Part shown: in pieces, positions 48,906 through 58,724 of the stretch
Layout of the letters: each line of letters starts with the position of its first letter
Numbering within the stretch: the first letter of the stretch is position 1
Source: Lachancea thermotolerans CBS 6340
Taxonomy: Eukaryota > Ascomycota > Saccharomycetes > Saccharomycetales > Saccharomycetaceae
Assembly: GCF_000142805.1 (NCBI RefSeq)
Contig: NC_013082.1
Span: 930,001-994,000 of the forward strand
Direction: 5' to 3'
DNA: 64,000 nt
Program-made: the position numbers and the translations under genes
Notes under the pieces: generated by a model
Seen by the model: only the letters and a program-made list of their open reading frames with translations
What the model was told of the DNA's origin: nothing
Databases searched by the model: none

Positions 48906-50429
48906 ATGGCTGAAACTGTAGTGAATAGCCTGAAGAACGCGTTGTCCGCGAAGGACGACAAGGCCACGGGGATTGAAAACCACCCAGGCAATGTGGTGGT
49001 GGTGTCAAATCGGCTTCCGGTGACAATCACGAAGAACAACTCAACGGGCAAGTACGAGTACTCGATGTCGTCAGGCGGGCTAGTGACCGCTCTACAGGGG
49101 CTGAAGAAATCCACAACGTTCCAGTGGTACGGGTGGCCCGGACTGGAGATTCCGGATGAGGAGAAGGAGCAGGTGAAGAAGGATCTGCTTGAGAAATTCA
49201 ACGCGATCCCGATCTTCCTGTCTGACGAAGTGGCGGACTTGCACTACAATGGGTTCAGTAATTCGATCCTGTGGCCACTGTTCCACTACCACCCGGGCGA
49301 GATCAATTTCGATGAGAACGCGTGGCTCGCATACAACGAGGCTAACATGGCGTTCGCCCAGGAAATTGAGAAGAACCTGTCCGACAATGACATTGTGTGG
49401 GTGCACGACTATCATTTGATGCTGCTGCCCGAGATGCTGAGATCGGGTATCAAGCAGAAGCATCTGAAAAACATCAAACTGGGGTGGTTTTTGCACACGC
49501 CGTTCCCATCCTCGGAAATCTACAGAATCCTACCCGTGAGACAGGAGATTCTAAAGGGCGTGTTAAGCTGTGACCTGGTCGGGTTCCACACATACGACTA
49601 CGCGCGACACTTCCTCAGCTCCGTGCAGAGAGTGCTCAACGTCAACACCCTGCCCAACGGAGTCGAGTTCGAGGGCCGCTTTGTAAACGTAGGCGCGTTC
49701 CCCATCGGTATCGACGTGGATAACTTCACCGAGGGCCTGAAGCAGGAAAGCGTGATCGAGCGCATCAAACAACTAAAGAAAACTTTCAAGGACGTCAAGA
49801 TCATTGTCGGCGTCGACAGACTCGACTACATCAAGGGTGTGCCCCAGAAGCTGCACGCCATGGAGGTATTCCTTAAGGAGCACCCCGAGTGGATTGGAAA
49901 GGTTGTCCTTGTTCAGGTGGCGGTCCCCAGTCGTGGCGACGTGGAGGAGTACCAGTACCTGAGATCCGTGGTCAACGAGCTGGTCGGAAGAATCAATGGC
50001 CAGTTTGGCACGGTCGAGTTCGTGCCCATCCACTTTATGCACAAGAGCGTCCCCTTCCAAGAGCTGATTTCGCTGTACGCGGCCAGTGACGTGTGCTTGG
50101 TCTCTTCCACACGTGACGGTATGAACCTGGTCTGCTACGAGTACATTGCCTGTCAGCAGGAGAAAAAGGGCTCTTTGATCTTGAGTGAGTTCACGGGTGC
50201 TGCTCAGTCGCTGAACGGTGCGTTGATCGTGAACCCTTGGAATACCGACGAGCTGGCTGAATCCATTTATGAATCGCTTACGATACCCGAAGAGAAGAAG
50301 GACGCCAACTGGGAAAAGCTTCACAAATACATCTCCAAGTACACTTCTGCTTTCTGGGGTGAAAACTTTGTTCATGAACTATACAAAATAGCGCCCAACG
50401 GTGGCTCCCATGAAGCAGAAACCAAATGA
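48906..50429 (+). CDS. TPS1: Trehalose-6-phosphate synthase
   Basis: 507 residues (S. cerevisiae Tps1, YBR126C, 495); a short N-terminal extension precedes VVVVSNRLPVTI. GT20 family: SGGLVTALQGL at about 58-68 (UDP-glucose loop), WVHDYHLMLLPEML near 163, VDRLDYIKGVPQKLHA near 302, and the GMNLVCYEYIACQQ nucleotide-binding end. It makes trehalose-6-phosphate from UDP-glucose and glucose-6-phosphate, and in S. cerevisiae also restrains hexokinase and glycolytic influx. ATG is preceded by AAG, a good context. Confidence 0.98.
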   Translation: MAETVVNSLKNALSAKDDKATGIENHPGNVVVVSNRLPVTITKNNSTGKYEYSMSSGGLVTALQGLKKSTTFQWYGWPGLEIPDEEKEQVKKDLLEKFNAIPIFLSDEVADLHYNGFSNSILWPLFHYHPGEINFDENAWLAYNEANMAFAQEIEKNLSDNDIVWVHDYHLMLLPEMLRSGIKQKHLKNIKLGWFLHTPFPSSEIYRILPVRQEILKGVLSCDLVGFHTYDYARHFLSSVQRVLNVNTLPNGVEFEGRFVNVGAFPIGIDVDNFTEGLKQESVIERIKQLKKTFKDVKIIVGVDRLDYIKGVPQKLHAMEVFLKEHPEWIGKVVLVQVAVPSRGDVEEYQYLRSVVNELVGRINGQFGTVEFVPIHFMHKSVPFQELISLYAASDVCLVSSTRDGMNLVCYEYIACQQEKKGSLILSEFTGAAQSLNGALIVNPWNTDELAESIYESLTIPEEKKDANWEKLHKYISKYTSAFWGENFVHELYKIAPNGGSHEAETK

Positions 50430-50846
50430 TGACATGGTGACAATCGAGACGACAAATCGTTAAAGAATATAGATAATATAGGCGCGCCCCTCTCCGGCGT
50501 TTTGCCCACAACTTTTTATAGCCATTTAAAACATGATTAGCTGACAAAGAAGGCCGGTGGGACAACGCCTTCCGGTAAAAAGCGTTCTTTCTCAGGTCTC
50601 TATGCCGGATGACGTTCTTGGTCTCGGTTACTGCAAGGTATAGTAATATATACCATATTATTTTTTTGGCAGGAAAACTACAGCGAGGGGAACGGGTACG
50701 AAGAGCTGAACTTTTGTTTCAACACGGCAGACTCTCAGGCTAACCACGACCCCGCCGCGACCAACCTGCGTTCCTGCTGGGCTTTGTAAACCACTGTTCG
50801 CTTGCACAGTTATCAACCATTTGAACAAAGTTCCATTGACCGTGAA
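50430..50846. other. TPS1-PTC4 gap
   Basis: 417 bp between two plus-strand genes. TATATACC near 50646 could be the PTC4 TATA element. Otherwise nothing recognised. Confidence 0.45.
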
Positions 50847-52034
50847 ATGGGGCAGCTTTTGTCTCACCCGCTGACGGAAAAGACCATTATTTACAATGAC
50901 TATGAGCATCTTTCACAACAAGCCAGCAGGCGGCGTAGTTCTGAACACTCAAGTTCGGCCAACAAACACAGGGCGCAAAAAGGAGCGCAGTTTTTTAACT
51001 GTGTGGGGTCGATGCAAGGGTATAGATTAACCCAAGAAGATGCACACCTGGTAGCTAATTGCGACAGTATGATGGAACTGAACTTTTACAACCCATTCAC
51101 TGATCGAGAAGAAATGCTCTCAATGTCGGTGTTTGGGGTATTTGATGGCCATGGCGGTGACGAGTGCTCCAAATATGTGAGCTCCGAAAATGACGCCTAC
51201 CAGGGCATCAGGAAGTGGATAAGGCTCTCGTTCGAAACTCACGAATACGGACCAGTAAAAGGCCTGGAGAGCAAGTCTTTCAAGCGTAGGTTCCGTACAA
51301 TTGAGGGCCTTGTGAGCCAGGTTCTAAAAGACGCATTTTTACTACAAGACCGGGAACTCTATTGCCATTATGCAAACAGCTCGTGTGGCTCTACTGGAAT
51401 CTTGGCGGTCATTATAAATGAAAAAAAGCTGTATGTCGCCAATACCGGCGACTCGCGGTGTGTTCTTTCAACGAAAGGTCGGGGCGTTAAAACTCTTTCG
51501 TATGATCACAAACCACAGCACATAGGAGAGCTGGTAAGGATAAACGATGACGGCGGAACAGTGTCATTGGGAAGGGTTGGAGGCGTACTGGCGCTCAGCA
51601 GAGCATTTGGCGATTTTCAGTTCAAGACAAGCGTTTCGTATACGAATAGCGCGCACGGGCCCGCAGCGGCTCAGCGCTACGTAGCGCCGGCGCAAGAGTC
51701 CCAAGTAACGGTAGAACCTGACGTGATCTGCCACCAAATATCATATGACCGAGACGAGTTTCTGGTGCTTGCTTGTGATGGCATCTGGGACTTGTACAGC
51801 AATAGAAATTTGGTTCAGTTCATCAAGTATCATTTGATGCTTGGTCAAAAGCTCGACGATATCGTAACCAAGCTTTTGGATCACGGCATTAACTCTGCAG
51901 ACAGCAATACAGGTGTTGGATTCGACAACATGACCATCATTATTATTGCGCTGAATAAGCAGGGTGAGACACTGGCACATTGGTACGGCAAAATGAAGTC
52001 GAGACTGGAGAGGGAAAAGGGGCTCACCATATAA
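50847..52034 (+). CDS. PTC4: PP2C-type protein phosphatase Ptc4
   Basis: 395 residues from ATG 50847; the frame opens at TTG 15 codons earlier, which I reject because MGQLLSHPLTEKTI aligns with the S. cerevisiae start and creates an N-myristoylation signal (Gly2). PP2C motifs are intact: VFDGHGGDECSK, CGSTGILAVI, VANTGDSRCVLS, VLACDGIWDLY and GFDNMTIII, with the metal-binding Asp residues. In S. cerevisiae Ptc4 (YBR125C, 393) can act on Hog1 when overproduced; its normal role is less clear. Confidence 0.95.
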   Translation: MGQLLSHPLTEKTIIYNDYEHLSQQASRRRSSEHSSSANKHRAQKGAQFFNCVGSMQGYRLTQEDAHLVANCDSMMELNFYNPFTDREEMLSMSVFGVFDGHGGDECSKYVSSENDAYQGIRKWIRLSFETHEYGPVKGLESKSFKRRFRTIEGLVSQVLKDAFLLQDRELYCHYANSSCGSTGILAVIINEKKLYVANTGDSRCVLSTKGRGVKTLSYDHKPQHIGELVRINDDGGTVSLGRVGGVLALSRAFGDFQFKTSVSYTNSAHGPAAAQRYVAPAQESQVTVEPDVICHQISYDRDEFLVLACDGIWDLYSNRNLVQFIKYHLMLGQKLDDIVTKLLDHGINSADSNTGVGFDNMTIIIIALNKQGETLAHWYGKMKSRLEREKGLTI

Positions 52035-52236
52035 GAACTAAACAATGTTCATCTGCGATGGCAGTTCAGGGACCGTAGCCCTTGTGAATTAGATGCTAAG
52101 GCTATTCTTTTATCATAAGTCTCGTGACATGAATATTTATCCAAGCACAAATAGGTATATATGATCATCGGCAACAACGTCTTTTGAAACCAAAACACTG
52201 GTAAATAGGCCAAGGTGTTTCAAGATCCATTGAGCG

Positions 52237-54177
52237 ATGGACACTCCAAAAGAAAAATCCGCTTCGCCGGACTACACCGGTGTTCCTGCGAAGGAATACA
52301 CACTGGACATCCCAAGGATACCAAGTATTGAACTGCCTTTAAAGGTGTCTGCTTCGCAGCAAAGTGTACAGCGAGCCGTTAGCATGTGCGGCGGTATTGA
52401 TAATGTTAAGAAGGCCCTAAACACTCATAGAGATACCTCAGATGGTTTGGAACTCTACCTTAACGGCGAAAAAGAAGAAGATGGGTCTAGTAAATTCTTC
52501 AATGAGCACCCAATCACGGGTCGACTCGTACCAGAGAGGGACGAAAGCATCGTTATGAAGCTGTCCCTGCCTAAAGGCACACTGGAGGCATGTGGTGGCG
52601 ATATACAGAAAGCTATCTCGTCAGTGCCACCTCATAGAACCAAAATTGTGCCTGTCGGCATTATCAACAACACAATTAGGTTTCGCGAGATGTCCGATTT
52701 TCAGGTGCGACTAGATAATGTGCCATCAGCTCGTGAATTTAACGAGAGTTTCGGGACCTTGGATTGGGCCCATTTCAAGAACTATGTGGAAAGCATTCCC
52801 GACCAAGACTCTAGGCCTTTCGAAAACATAAGCAGAATGATTGTTGATCGTGCATCTGATATTCCTGGCACCGATTTTCAGCTTCCGCCTCCACCGAAGT
52901 TTTCGATGGTTAACATCCCTTTTGTTTACAAATATAAGGGCAACCCATATGCCACGAAAACCTCAACCGGAGAATCCACTGTCAAAGGTACTTATCTAAA
53001 GAACTACCAGCAGCTTGTCCACAGTTTCGGAAGGGGGACGAAAGTCCCTGTAGCTGCGGACCCTTCTTTGCAAAAGGATTACGAGAAGGCTAAGGAGACA
53101 GGAGTATATCCCGGTAGTAACAAAGATTCTAAGTTTTTTGAAAAGCTTGAAGAGTGCCTCCAAATATTGGGCAGGCTGTTCGAAAAGCGCCGCATATGGG
53201 TGAAGCGCCATATAGACGGACTTGTGCCACAGGAATTGCATGCAACGCTGAAAATTGCATTGTCGCTGGTCTCCTACCGGTTCACAAAAGGACCCTGGAG
53301 AAACACGTATATCAAATTTGGAATCGACCCCAGGGATTCGCCTGAGTATGCAAAGTTCCAAACCGAATACTTCAAGATTGAAAGCCGTCTCCAGAAGTCG
53401 CCGCTCGCAGCAAAGTACATGCCAGATCCGCCTCCCAAGTTTTATCAATCCGACGTGCCTGACGGAATAGATAGTAGGTTCCGCTTCAACGGAAAGCAGA
53501 TTCCGTGGTATCTGATGCTTCAAATTGATCTGCTCACTGACGAGCCTAATATTGCTGAAGTGTGCTCCAAAGCTGAGTACCTCGATGAGCCTACAGAACT
53601 CACAGGCTGGTTTCATGAACTTGACCTAACAAAGATAAGGAGAGTTGTAAAATACGAGCTAGGATGTTTAGTCCAAGGCAACTCGGAGTTCAGCGAATAT
53701 AAGCTCAAGTTTTTCAAGAACATGCTCTACTCTAAAGAGTCAATGATGAGTAAATCAAATGAGGCACAAGCTCCAGACGCGGATGGCGATATTGAAATGG
53801 CAGATGCAGATGAGCACCCAGATCAAGCTACTCGTATGGCGCGTAATGATGATAAAGGTGCAAATAACAACGACGACGATGGCGGTGACAATGAAGATGA
53901 CGATGACAACGGTGTTGAAGCCGGGGAATTAGATGACACGATTTTAGAACAAGAAGAAGGTGGTGAGGACGATGGTCTTGAGCCAGGTGACGAGTCAGAC
54001 GGAGAACCAATGGAGAATCAAGGCTCAGATGTGACATCCAGCGGATCGTCAGCCTTCGATATAAAATCAGCTAGCTTCGATCAAATTATCGGGCAAGTTT
54101 CGCAGAGAGATCCTGATCTGGCCGCAAGACTTCGCAAGGATCTAGGTGGTTTCGTCTTTGAACCAGAGCTCTCCTAA
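52237..54177 (+). CDS. TFC1: TFIIIC subunit tau95 (Tfc1)
   Basis: 646 residues (S. cerevisiae Tfc1, YBR123C, 649). The N-terminal region (about 15-180) has YTLDIPRIPSIELPLKVSAS and pairs with tau55 in a triple-barrel. The centre includes the DNA-binding part (KRRIWVKRHIDGLVPQEL; YRFTKGPWRNTYIKFGIDPR). The last 120 residues are very acidic (Asp/Glu runs between 510 and 590), as in the family. TFIIIC binds A and B boxes of tRNA genes; tau95 contacts the A box. Two tRNA genes lie in this window. Confidence 0.95.
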   Translation: MDTPKEKSASPDYTGVPAKEYTLDIPRIPSIELPLKVSASQQSVQRAVSMCGGIDNVKKALNTHRDTSDGLELYLNGEKEEDGSSKFFNEHPITGRLVPERDESIVMKLSLPKGTLEACGGDIQKAISSVPPHRTKIVPVGIINNTIRFREMSDFQVRLDNVPSAREFNESFGTLDWAHFKNYVESIPDQDSRPFENISRMIVDRASDIPGTDFQLPPPPKFSMVNIPFVYKYKGNPYATKTSTGESTVKGTYLKNYQQLVHSFGRGTKVPVAADPSLQKDYEKAKETGVYPGSNKDSKFFEKLEECLQILGRLFEKRRIWVKRHIDGLVPQELHATLKIALSLVSYRFTKGPWRNTYIKFGIDPRDSPEYAKFQTEYFKIESRLQKSPLAAKYMPDPPPKFYQSDVPDGIDSRFRFNGKQIPWYLMLQIDLLTDEPNIAEVCSKAEYLDEPTELTGWFHELDLTKIRRVVKYELGCLVQGNSEFSEYKLKFFKNMLYSKESMMSKSNEAQAPDADGDIEMADADEHPDQATRMARNDDKGANNNDDDGGDNEDDDDNGVEAGELDDTILEQEEGGEDDGLEPGDESDGEPMENQGSDVTSSGSSAFDIKSASFDQIIGQVSQRDPDLAARLRKDLGGFVFEPELS

Positions 54178-54335
54178 GCGGTTTAAGGCCTCGCGATGCC
54201 TTAGCGTTTTCGTGAAGAAGGATCTCGAAAATTTTCTAGATTGGTGATTCCAAGCTCGACCGGACATTGAGTGAACAAACCTGTTTCAACAAGAACCTCG
54301 CTTGCGAAGACCCCGCTCACTATTGTGCGAAAACA

Positions 54336-54878
54336 ATGCTAAGGTCCGTTATCTTCAAAAGATTTGCTACTGGCGGGTACCATGGGGCTCAACAGATTTC
54401 AATTCCTAAGAGGCCGTTGAAAAAGATTCGCCTGGGCAAAGCGAGACCAGCCATTTACCATAAGTTTGACGTCCAGGTTGAACTGAGCGATGGTAGTGTG
54501 ATCACCAGACGTTCTCAGTTCCCTAAGGATCAAATAAGGCTCATCCAGGATCAGAGAAACAACCCGCTATGGAACCAAAGCAGGGACGACCTTGTAGTCG
54601 TGGATGCTAATGCGGGCGGTAGATTGGACAGATTCAAGCAGAAGTACGACACCTTGTTCAACTTTGAGGCCCCAGCCAAGCAGCCGGCTGCCGACGCCAA
54701 GGGCAAGAATAAGGTTAAGGAGGTCAAGTCTGCGCCTGAAGAGGAGGCAGCAGCCACCCCTGCGGCCGAGGAAGAGGACGCTTTTGGAATGGACGACTAC
54801 ATGTCTCTTTTGGACCAAAATGCACAACAAGTACAAAGCGGTGGCAAGCTTGCCACTAAGAAAAGAGACAAAAAATAA
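54336..54878 (+). CDS. MRPL36: Mitochondrial large-subunit ribosomal protein bL31m
   Basis: 180 residues from ATG 54336 (S. cerevisiae Mrpl36, YBR122C, 177). The longest frame starts at TTG 23 codons upstream; the ATG gives the right presequence, [17 protein letters not shown], a basic amphipathic mitochondrial signal. The conserved core includes [20 protein letters not shown] and [18 protein letters not shown]. The C-terminal domain [15 protein letters not shown] with a basic tail KKRDKK is the extension found only in yeast homologues. Confidence 0.96.
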   Translation: MLRSVIFKRFATGGYHGAQQISIPKRPLKKIRLGKARPAIYHKFDVQVELSDGSVITRRSQFPKDQIRLIQDQRNNPLWNQSRDDLVVVDANAGGRLDRFKQKYDTLFNFEAPAKQPAADAKGKNKVKEVKSAPEEEAAATPAAEEEDAFGMDDYMSLLDQNAQQVQSGGKLATKKRDKK

Positions 54879-55000
54879 GCGCATAGTCTCTGCCCTCCAT
54901 CCGGCAAACTCGCATTGCTAAACAGCATGTATTCTCATCCATACCTGTAAATACGCTTCCCGATTTAATAGCACCAGCAACATAAAAAATATTAAGTTAC

Positions 55001-55010
55001 ATCTCATCGC
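55001..55010 (-). promoter_or_regulatory. PAC-like motif upstream of DIB1
   Basis: GCGATGAGAT on the minus strand, 54 bp before the DIB1 ATG, with an A/T tract just upstream. It matches the PAC core; a single site so close to the ATG is only suggestive. Confidence 0.35.
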
Positions 55011-55063
55011 CAACGTTATACCTGTCAGTAAACCTTAAGGGAAACCATAGAACTCAGCGATCA

Positions 55064-55492
55064 ATGGGCAGTGTATTTCTACCGCACTTACACAGTGGAT
55101 GGCACGTCGATCAGGCTATTGTTACAGAGCAAGAGCGTCTTGTCGTCGTGCGTTTCGGCCGTGACTGGGACAAGGACTGCATGCTCATGGACGAAGTCCT
55201 CTACTCGATTGCGGAAAAGGTCAGAAGGTTTGCTGTCATCTATTTGTGCGACATTGACGAGGTGCCCGACTTCAACGATATGTACGAGCTTTACGACCCG
55301 ATGACCGTGATGTTCTTCTATCGAAATAAACATATGATGTGTGACTTCGGCACTGGTAATAACAACAAGATGAATTTTGTGGTAGAAGATAAGCAAGAGA
55401 TGATAGACATTCTGGAGACCATATTCCGCGGAGCCAGAAAGAACAAGGGGTTGGTTGTGTCGCCGTATGACTACAACAGCAAGCGCGTGTGA
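55064..55492 (+). CDS. DIB1: U4/U6.U5 tri-snRNP protein Dib1
   Basis: 142 residues (S. cerevisiae Dib1, YPR082C, 143), nearly invariant. Thioredoxin-like fold with GWHVDQAIVTEQERLVVVRF, YLCDIDEVPDFNDMYELYDP and MMCDFGTGNNNKMNF; the active-site Cys pair of thioredoxins is absent, as in all members. Dib1 blocks premature activation of the spliceosomal B complex and leaves before catalysis. It is the third splicing factor in the window, after RDS3 and before MUD1. Confidence 0.98.
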   Translation: MGSVFLPHLHSGWHVDQAIVTEQERLVVVRFGRDWDKDCMLMDEVLYSIAEKVRRFAVIYLCDIDEVPDFNDMYELYDPMTVMFFYRNKHMMCDFGTGNNNKMNFVVEDKQEMIDILETIFRGARKNKGLVVSPYDYNSKRV

Positions 55493-55839
55493 TACGAAGG
55501 TCTGGCCCTTTCCGGGGCCCGGAAGAGGCAAAATGAGGTTTGATCAAGAGGAATATGCAGGATGCTGGCCCCGAACTAAGCTCAATTGATGCGCGTCAAT
55601 GAGACCCTAACAGCGCTGCAACGTCCGCCAGAGCGATGTTTAGTTTCCATCGTAAGACAGAAGACGTGTAGGTCACTGTCAACGGACAATACTCTGGTAT
55701 TCGAGTACGCTTCTGCTATATGGCGAAAAATTTTAATGATTAGAGCTCGAGATATTGAGATACTCCAGAAGTCGAGGATTCTTAGACCATTTAGCAGGCT
55801 GAATCGTCGTTGTTTCTGTGAGTTTGATAAGCTACCAAA

Positions 55840-55923
55840 GTGCGGTTTACCAACTTTATTAAAAACGCCGTTCACAGTCGATTTTACAGTCAAATTGCCA
55901 AGAAATCTGTGAAGATCAAGAAA
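55840..55923 (+). other. GRS1: In-frame non-AUG N-terminal extension of GRS1 (candidate mitochondrial presequence)
   Basis: Twenty-eight sense codons open between a TAA at 55828 and the GRS1 ATG at 55924. The first near-cognate codon is GTG at 55840 in the context AAAGTGC, with A at -3. From it the peptide would read RFTNFIKNAVHSRFYSQIAK then KSVKIKK: basic, no acidic residue, with hydroxyls and an amphipathic look. In S. cerevisiae GRS1 an upstream UUG 23 codons before the AUG starts the mitochondrial isoform. An ATT at 55858 is the other near-cognate. Confidence 0.6.
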
Positions 55924-57909
55924 ATGAGCGTTGAAGAGGTTGCCCAAGCCAAGAACGCTGTGGAATTCTCGAGAGAGAACCTCGAGAGTGTCCTGAAGAG
56001 AAGATTCTTTTTCGCCCCATCTTTTGAGTTGTATGGTGGTGTTTCAGGGCTGTATGACTACGGTCCTCCGGGCTGTGCCTTCCAGGCCAACGTCATCGAT
56101 GTGTGGAGAAAACACTTTATCCTGGAAGAAGACATGCTAGAGGTGGACTGCTCCATGTTGACTCCATACGAGGTTTTGAAGACCTCCGGTCACGTTGACA
56201 AGTTCTCTGACTGGATGTGCAGAGACTTGAAGACTGGTGAGATTTTCAGAGCTGACCACTTGGTCGAGGAAGTTTTGGAATCCCGTTTAAAGGGCGACCA
56301 AGAAGCCCGTGGTTTGACAAAGGACGCCAACGCCAATGCCCAGGAGGACGCCGACAAGAAGAAGAGAAAGAAGAAGGTCAAGGAAATCAAGGCCGTTAAG
56401 CTCGATGACAACGTTGTCAAGGAGTACGAGGAAATCTTGGCTAAAATTGATGGATACTCCGGCCAGGAATTGGGTGAGCTGATGATTAAGTACAACATCG
56501 GTAACCCTGTGACTGGGGAGGCCTTGGAGCCCCCAATGGCCTTCAACCTTATGTTCGAGACTGCCATTGGTCCTTCCGGCCAGCTAAAGGGTTACTTGAG
56601 ACCTGAAACTGCCCAAGGTCAGTTTTTGAACTTCAACAAGCTCTTGGAATTTAACAACCACAAGACTCCATTTGCTTCTGCATCCATTGGTAAGTCCTTC
56701 AGAAACGAAATCTCTCCTAGATCAGGCTTACTGAGAGTTCGTGAATTTCTGATGGCAGAGATTGAGCACTTTGTCGACCCTCTAAACAAGACTCACCCTC
56801 GTTTCGACGAGGTCAAAAACATCAAGCTGAGATTTTTGCCTCGTGAGGTCCAGCAGTCCGGTTCAACTGAGCCTATCGAAACAACGATTGAGGACGCCGT
56901 TGCCACTAAAATGGTCGACAACCAAACTTTGGGTTACTTCATCGCTAGAATCTACTCCTTCTTAATGGCCATTGGTGTGGACTCTAACAAGCTGAGATTC
57001 CGTCAACACATGGCTAACGAAATGGCCCACTACGCTGCCGACTGTTGGGATGCGGAATTGAAGACCTCTTACGGTTGGATCGAGTGTGTCGGTTGTGCGG
57101 ACAGATCTGCTTACGACTTGACTGTCCACGCCAACAAGACCAAAGAAAAGTTAGTTGTGAGACAAAAACTAGAGGAGCCTGTCCAAGTCACCAAATGGGA
57201 GATTGAATTGACCAAGAAGCTTTTCGGCCCTAAGTTCAGAAAAGACGCGCCAAAGGTTGAGAGCTTCCTGTTGAACCTATCACAAGAGGAGTTGGAGGCC
57301 AAGGCGAAGGAGCTAAAGGCCGGCGGGAAGATTGTTTTCGAGGTCGAAGGCATGGACAGCCAAATCGAGTTGGATGACAAGTTTGTCTCCATTGAGCAAG
57401 TTACCAGAACAGAACACGTCAGAGAGTTTGTTCCTAACGTCATTGAGCCCTCCTTCGGTATCGGCCGTATCATCTACTCTGTGTTCGAGCACGTTTTCTG
57501 GTCTAGGCCAGAGGACTCCGCCAGAGCTGTGCTTTCTTTCCCACCTTTGGTGGCTCCTACCAAGGTTCTTTTGGTGCCCTTGTCAAACCACCCAGACTTG
57601 AGCTCTGTTGCTCACCAAGTTTCCAAGGTCTTCAGAAAAGAGAAGATTCCTTTCAAGGTGGACGACTCTGGTGTGTCTATTGGTAAGAGATATTCCCGTA
57701 ACGACGAGTTGGGTACACCATTCGGCGTCACCATCGATTTTGAGTCTGCTAAGGACGGCACTGTCACCTTGAGAGAAAGAGATTCCACCAAGCAGGTCAG
57801 AGGTACTGTCGAAGAAGTGGTCAAGGCCATCCGTGACATTACCTACAACGGTGTTACATGGGAAGAAGGTACCAAATCCCTAAAACCTTTCGAAACTCAA
57901 TCCGAGTAG
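55924..57909 (+). CDS. GRS1: Glycyl-tRNA synthetase (cytosolic form; dual-targeted gene)
   Basis: 661 residues from ATG 55924 (MSVEEVAQAKNAVEFSREN). Class II synthetase: family segment RRFFFAPSFELYGGVSGLYD near 24-43; motif 2 SFRNEISPRSGLLRVREF near 260; motif 3 PSFGIGRIIYSVFEHVFW near 515; and a C-terminal anticodon-binding domain (KVLLVPLSNHPDLSSVAHQV). A lysine-rich insert (KKKRKKKVKEIK) near 155 is typical of the yeast enzyme. S. cerevisiae has two copies, GRS1 (YBR121C) and the less active GRS2 (YPR081C), from the genome duplication; both map to this place, so this is the unduplicated ancestor type. Codon bias is strong. Confidence 0.98.
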   Translation: MSVEEVAQAKNAVEFSRENLESVLKRRFFFAPSFELYGGVSGLYDYGPPGCAFQANVIDVWRKHFILEEDMLEVDCSMLTPYEVLKTSGHVDKFSDWMCRDLKTGEIFRADHLVEEVLESRLKGDQEARGLTKDANANAQEDADKKKRKKKVKEIKAVKLDDNVVKEYEEILAKIDGYSGQELGELMIKYNIGNPVTGEALEPPMAFNLMFETAIGPSGQLKGYLRPETAQGQFLNFNKLLEFNNHKTPFASASIGKSFRNEISPRSGLLRVREFLMAEIEHFVDPLNKTHPRFDEVKNIKLRFLPREVQQSGSTEPIETTIEDAVATKMVDNQTLGYFIARIYSFLMAIGVDSNKLRFRQHMANEMAHYAADCWDAELKTSYGWIECVGCADRSAYDLTVHANKTKEKLVVRQKLEEPVQVTKWEIELTKKLFGPKFRKDAPKVESFLLNLSQEELEAKAKELKAGGKIVFEVEGMDSQIELDDKFVSIEQVTRTEHVREFVPNVIEPSFGIGRIIYSVFEHVFWSRPEDSARAVLSFPPLVAPTKVLLVPLSNHPDLSSVAHQVSKVFRKEKIPFKVDDSGVSIGKRYSRNDELGTPFGVTIDFESAKDGTVTLRERDSTKQVRGTVEEVVKAIRDITYNGVTWEEGTKSLKPFETQSE

Positions 57910-58128
57910 ATCGTGTAGTATATACTCTCTTCTAAGCGTTTAATACCTAGCTTATACTTTCAACTTGCTTTGGTTACCACCTAGTTTCCGATGCCTGCTG
58001 TAATTGAAGCCAGTAATAAGTGCCCTTGTCAATGGAAATAACGAAAAAAAAACTTGGTTCATCAGACTTTAAGCTCGATAAAAGCGAGTTGAGACGTACA
58101 ACCCGAACCGAGATCCACTAAGAATAAC

Positions 58129-58599
58129 ATGTCATCAGCTGTAAGAGGAGCTGCCGTGCAGCTAGTAAAGACGATAGAGAAGCTACCGGCTGAGCGTATG
58201 AAACACATGGTGTCATTGAAAGAGTCTCAGTTAGAAAGGTTCAAGCCTGTCGCTGGACTGGAGGCTGGCGCGCACGGATCAAAGCAAAAGCCCACTCTCC
58301 AGGAGATTAAAGATATTATCAGCAGAACCTCGGGGCCCCTCGGACTACAGAAGGAGGCTTTGAAAAAGGTCCAGGAGGCGTTTCCTCAGGAACAGTATAC
58401 CGCGGAAGCGATTCAAGAACAAACAAAGTCCCTTAATAACATTTTGAGTAACAAATACAGAGACTACTATGCTGTCGGCGACAAACTTCTGAAGCCACAA
58501 GGTAATCCGGCTTACTATCAGAGGCTAATGGATGAAATTGAAGGCAAGAAGAAGGAAACGTTCTGGACTGCTATGAGAACAGTGGTTTTAGGCAAATAA
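58129..58599 (+). CDS. CBP6: Cytochrome b translation and assembly factor Cbp6
   Basis: 156 residues (S. cerevisiae Cbp6, YBR120C, 162). Conserved stretches: ERMKHMVSLKESQLERFKPV, ISRTSGPLGLQKEALKKVQE, and a C-terminus ending FWTAMRTVVLGK. With Cbp3 it binds the mitochondrial ribosome exit and newly made cytochrome b. The N-terminus (MSSAVRGAAVQLVKTIEKLP) has few acidic residues, fitting mitochondrial import. It converges with MUD1. Confidence 0.95.
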   Translation: MSSAVRGAAVQLVKTIEKLPAERMKHMVSLKESQLERFKPVAGLEAGAHGSKQKPTLQEIKDIISRTSGPLGLQKEALKKVQEAFPQEQYTAEAIQEQTKSLNNILSNKYRDYYAVGDKLLKPQGNPAYYQRLMDEIEGKKKETFWTAMRTVVLGK

Positions 58600-58724
58600 T
58601 GAGAAAACATCGAGGGCATGCGTACCGCGAAAAGCGCCCGTGTATATTACTATTCGTGATTTATTTAAGAAATGGGGAGCCACTTCATTGTATATACAGA
58701 ACCCCCGTCAATTTGATGCAAGCC

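Noticed and set aside
55589-55912. 107-codon plus-strand ATG frame overlapping the GRS1 leader
   Set aside because: Different phase from GRS1, no recognisable features, and it would block GRS1 translation if it were in the mRNA. It probably lies upstream of the transcription start.
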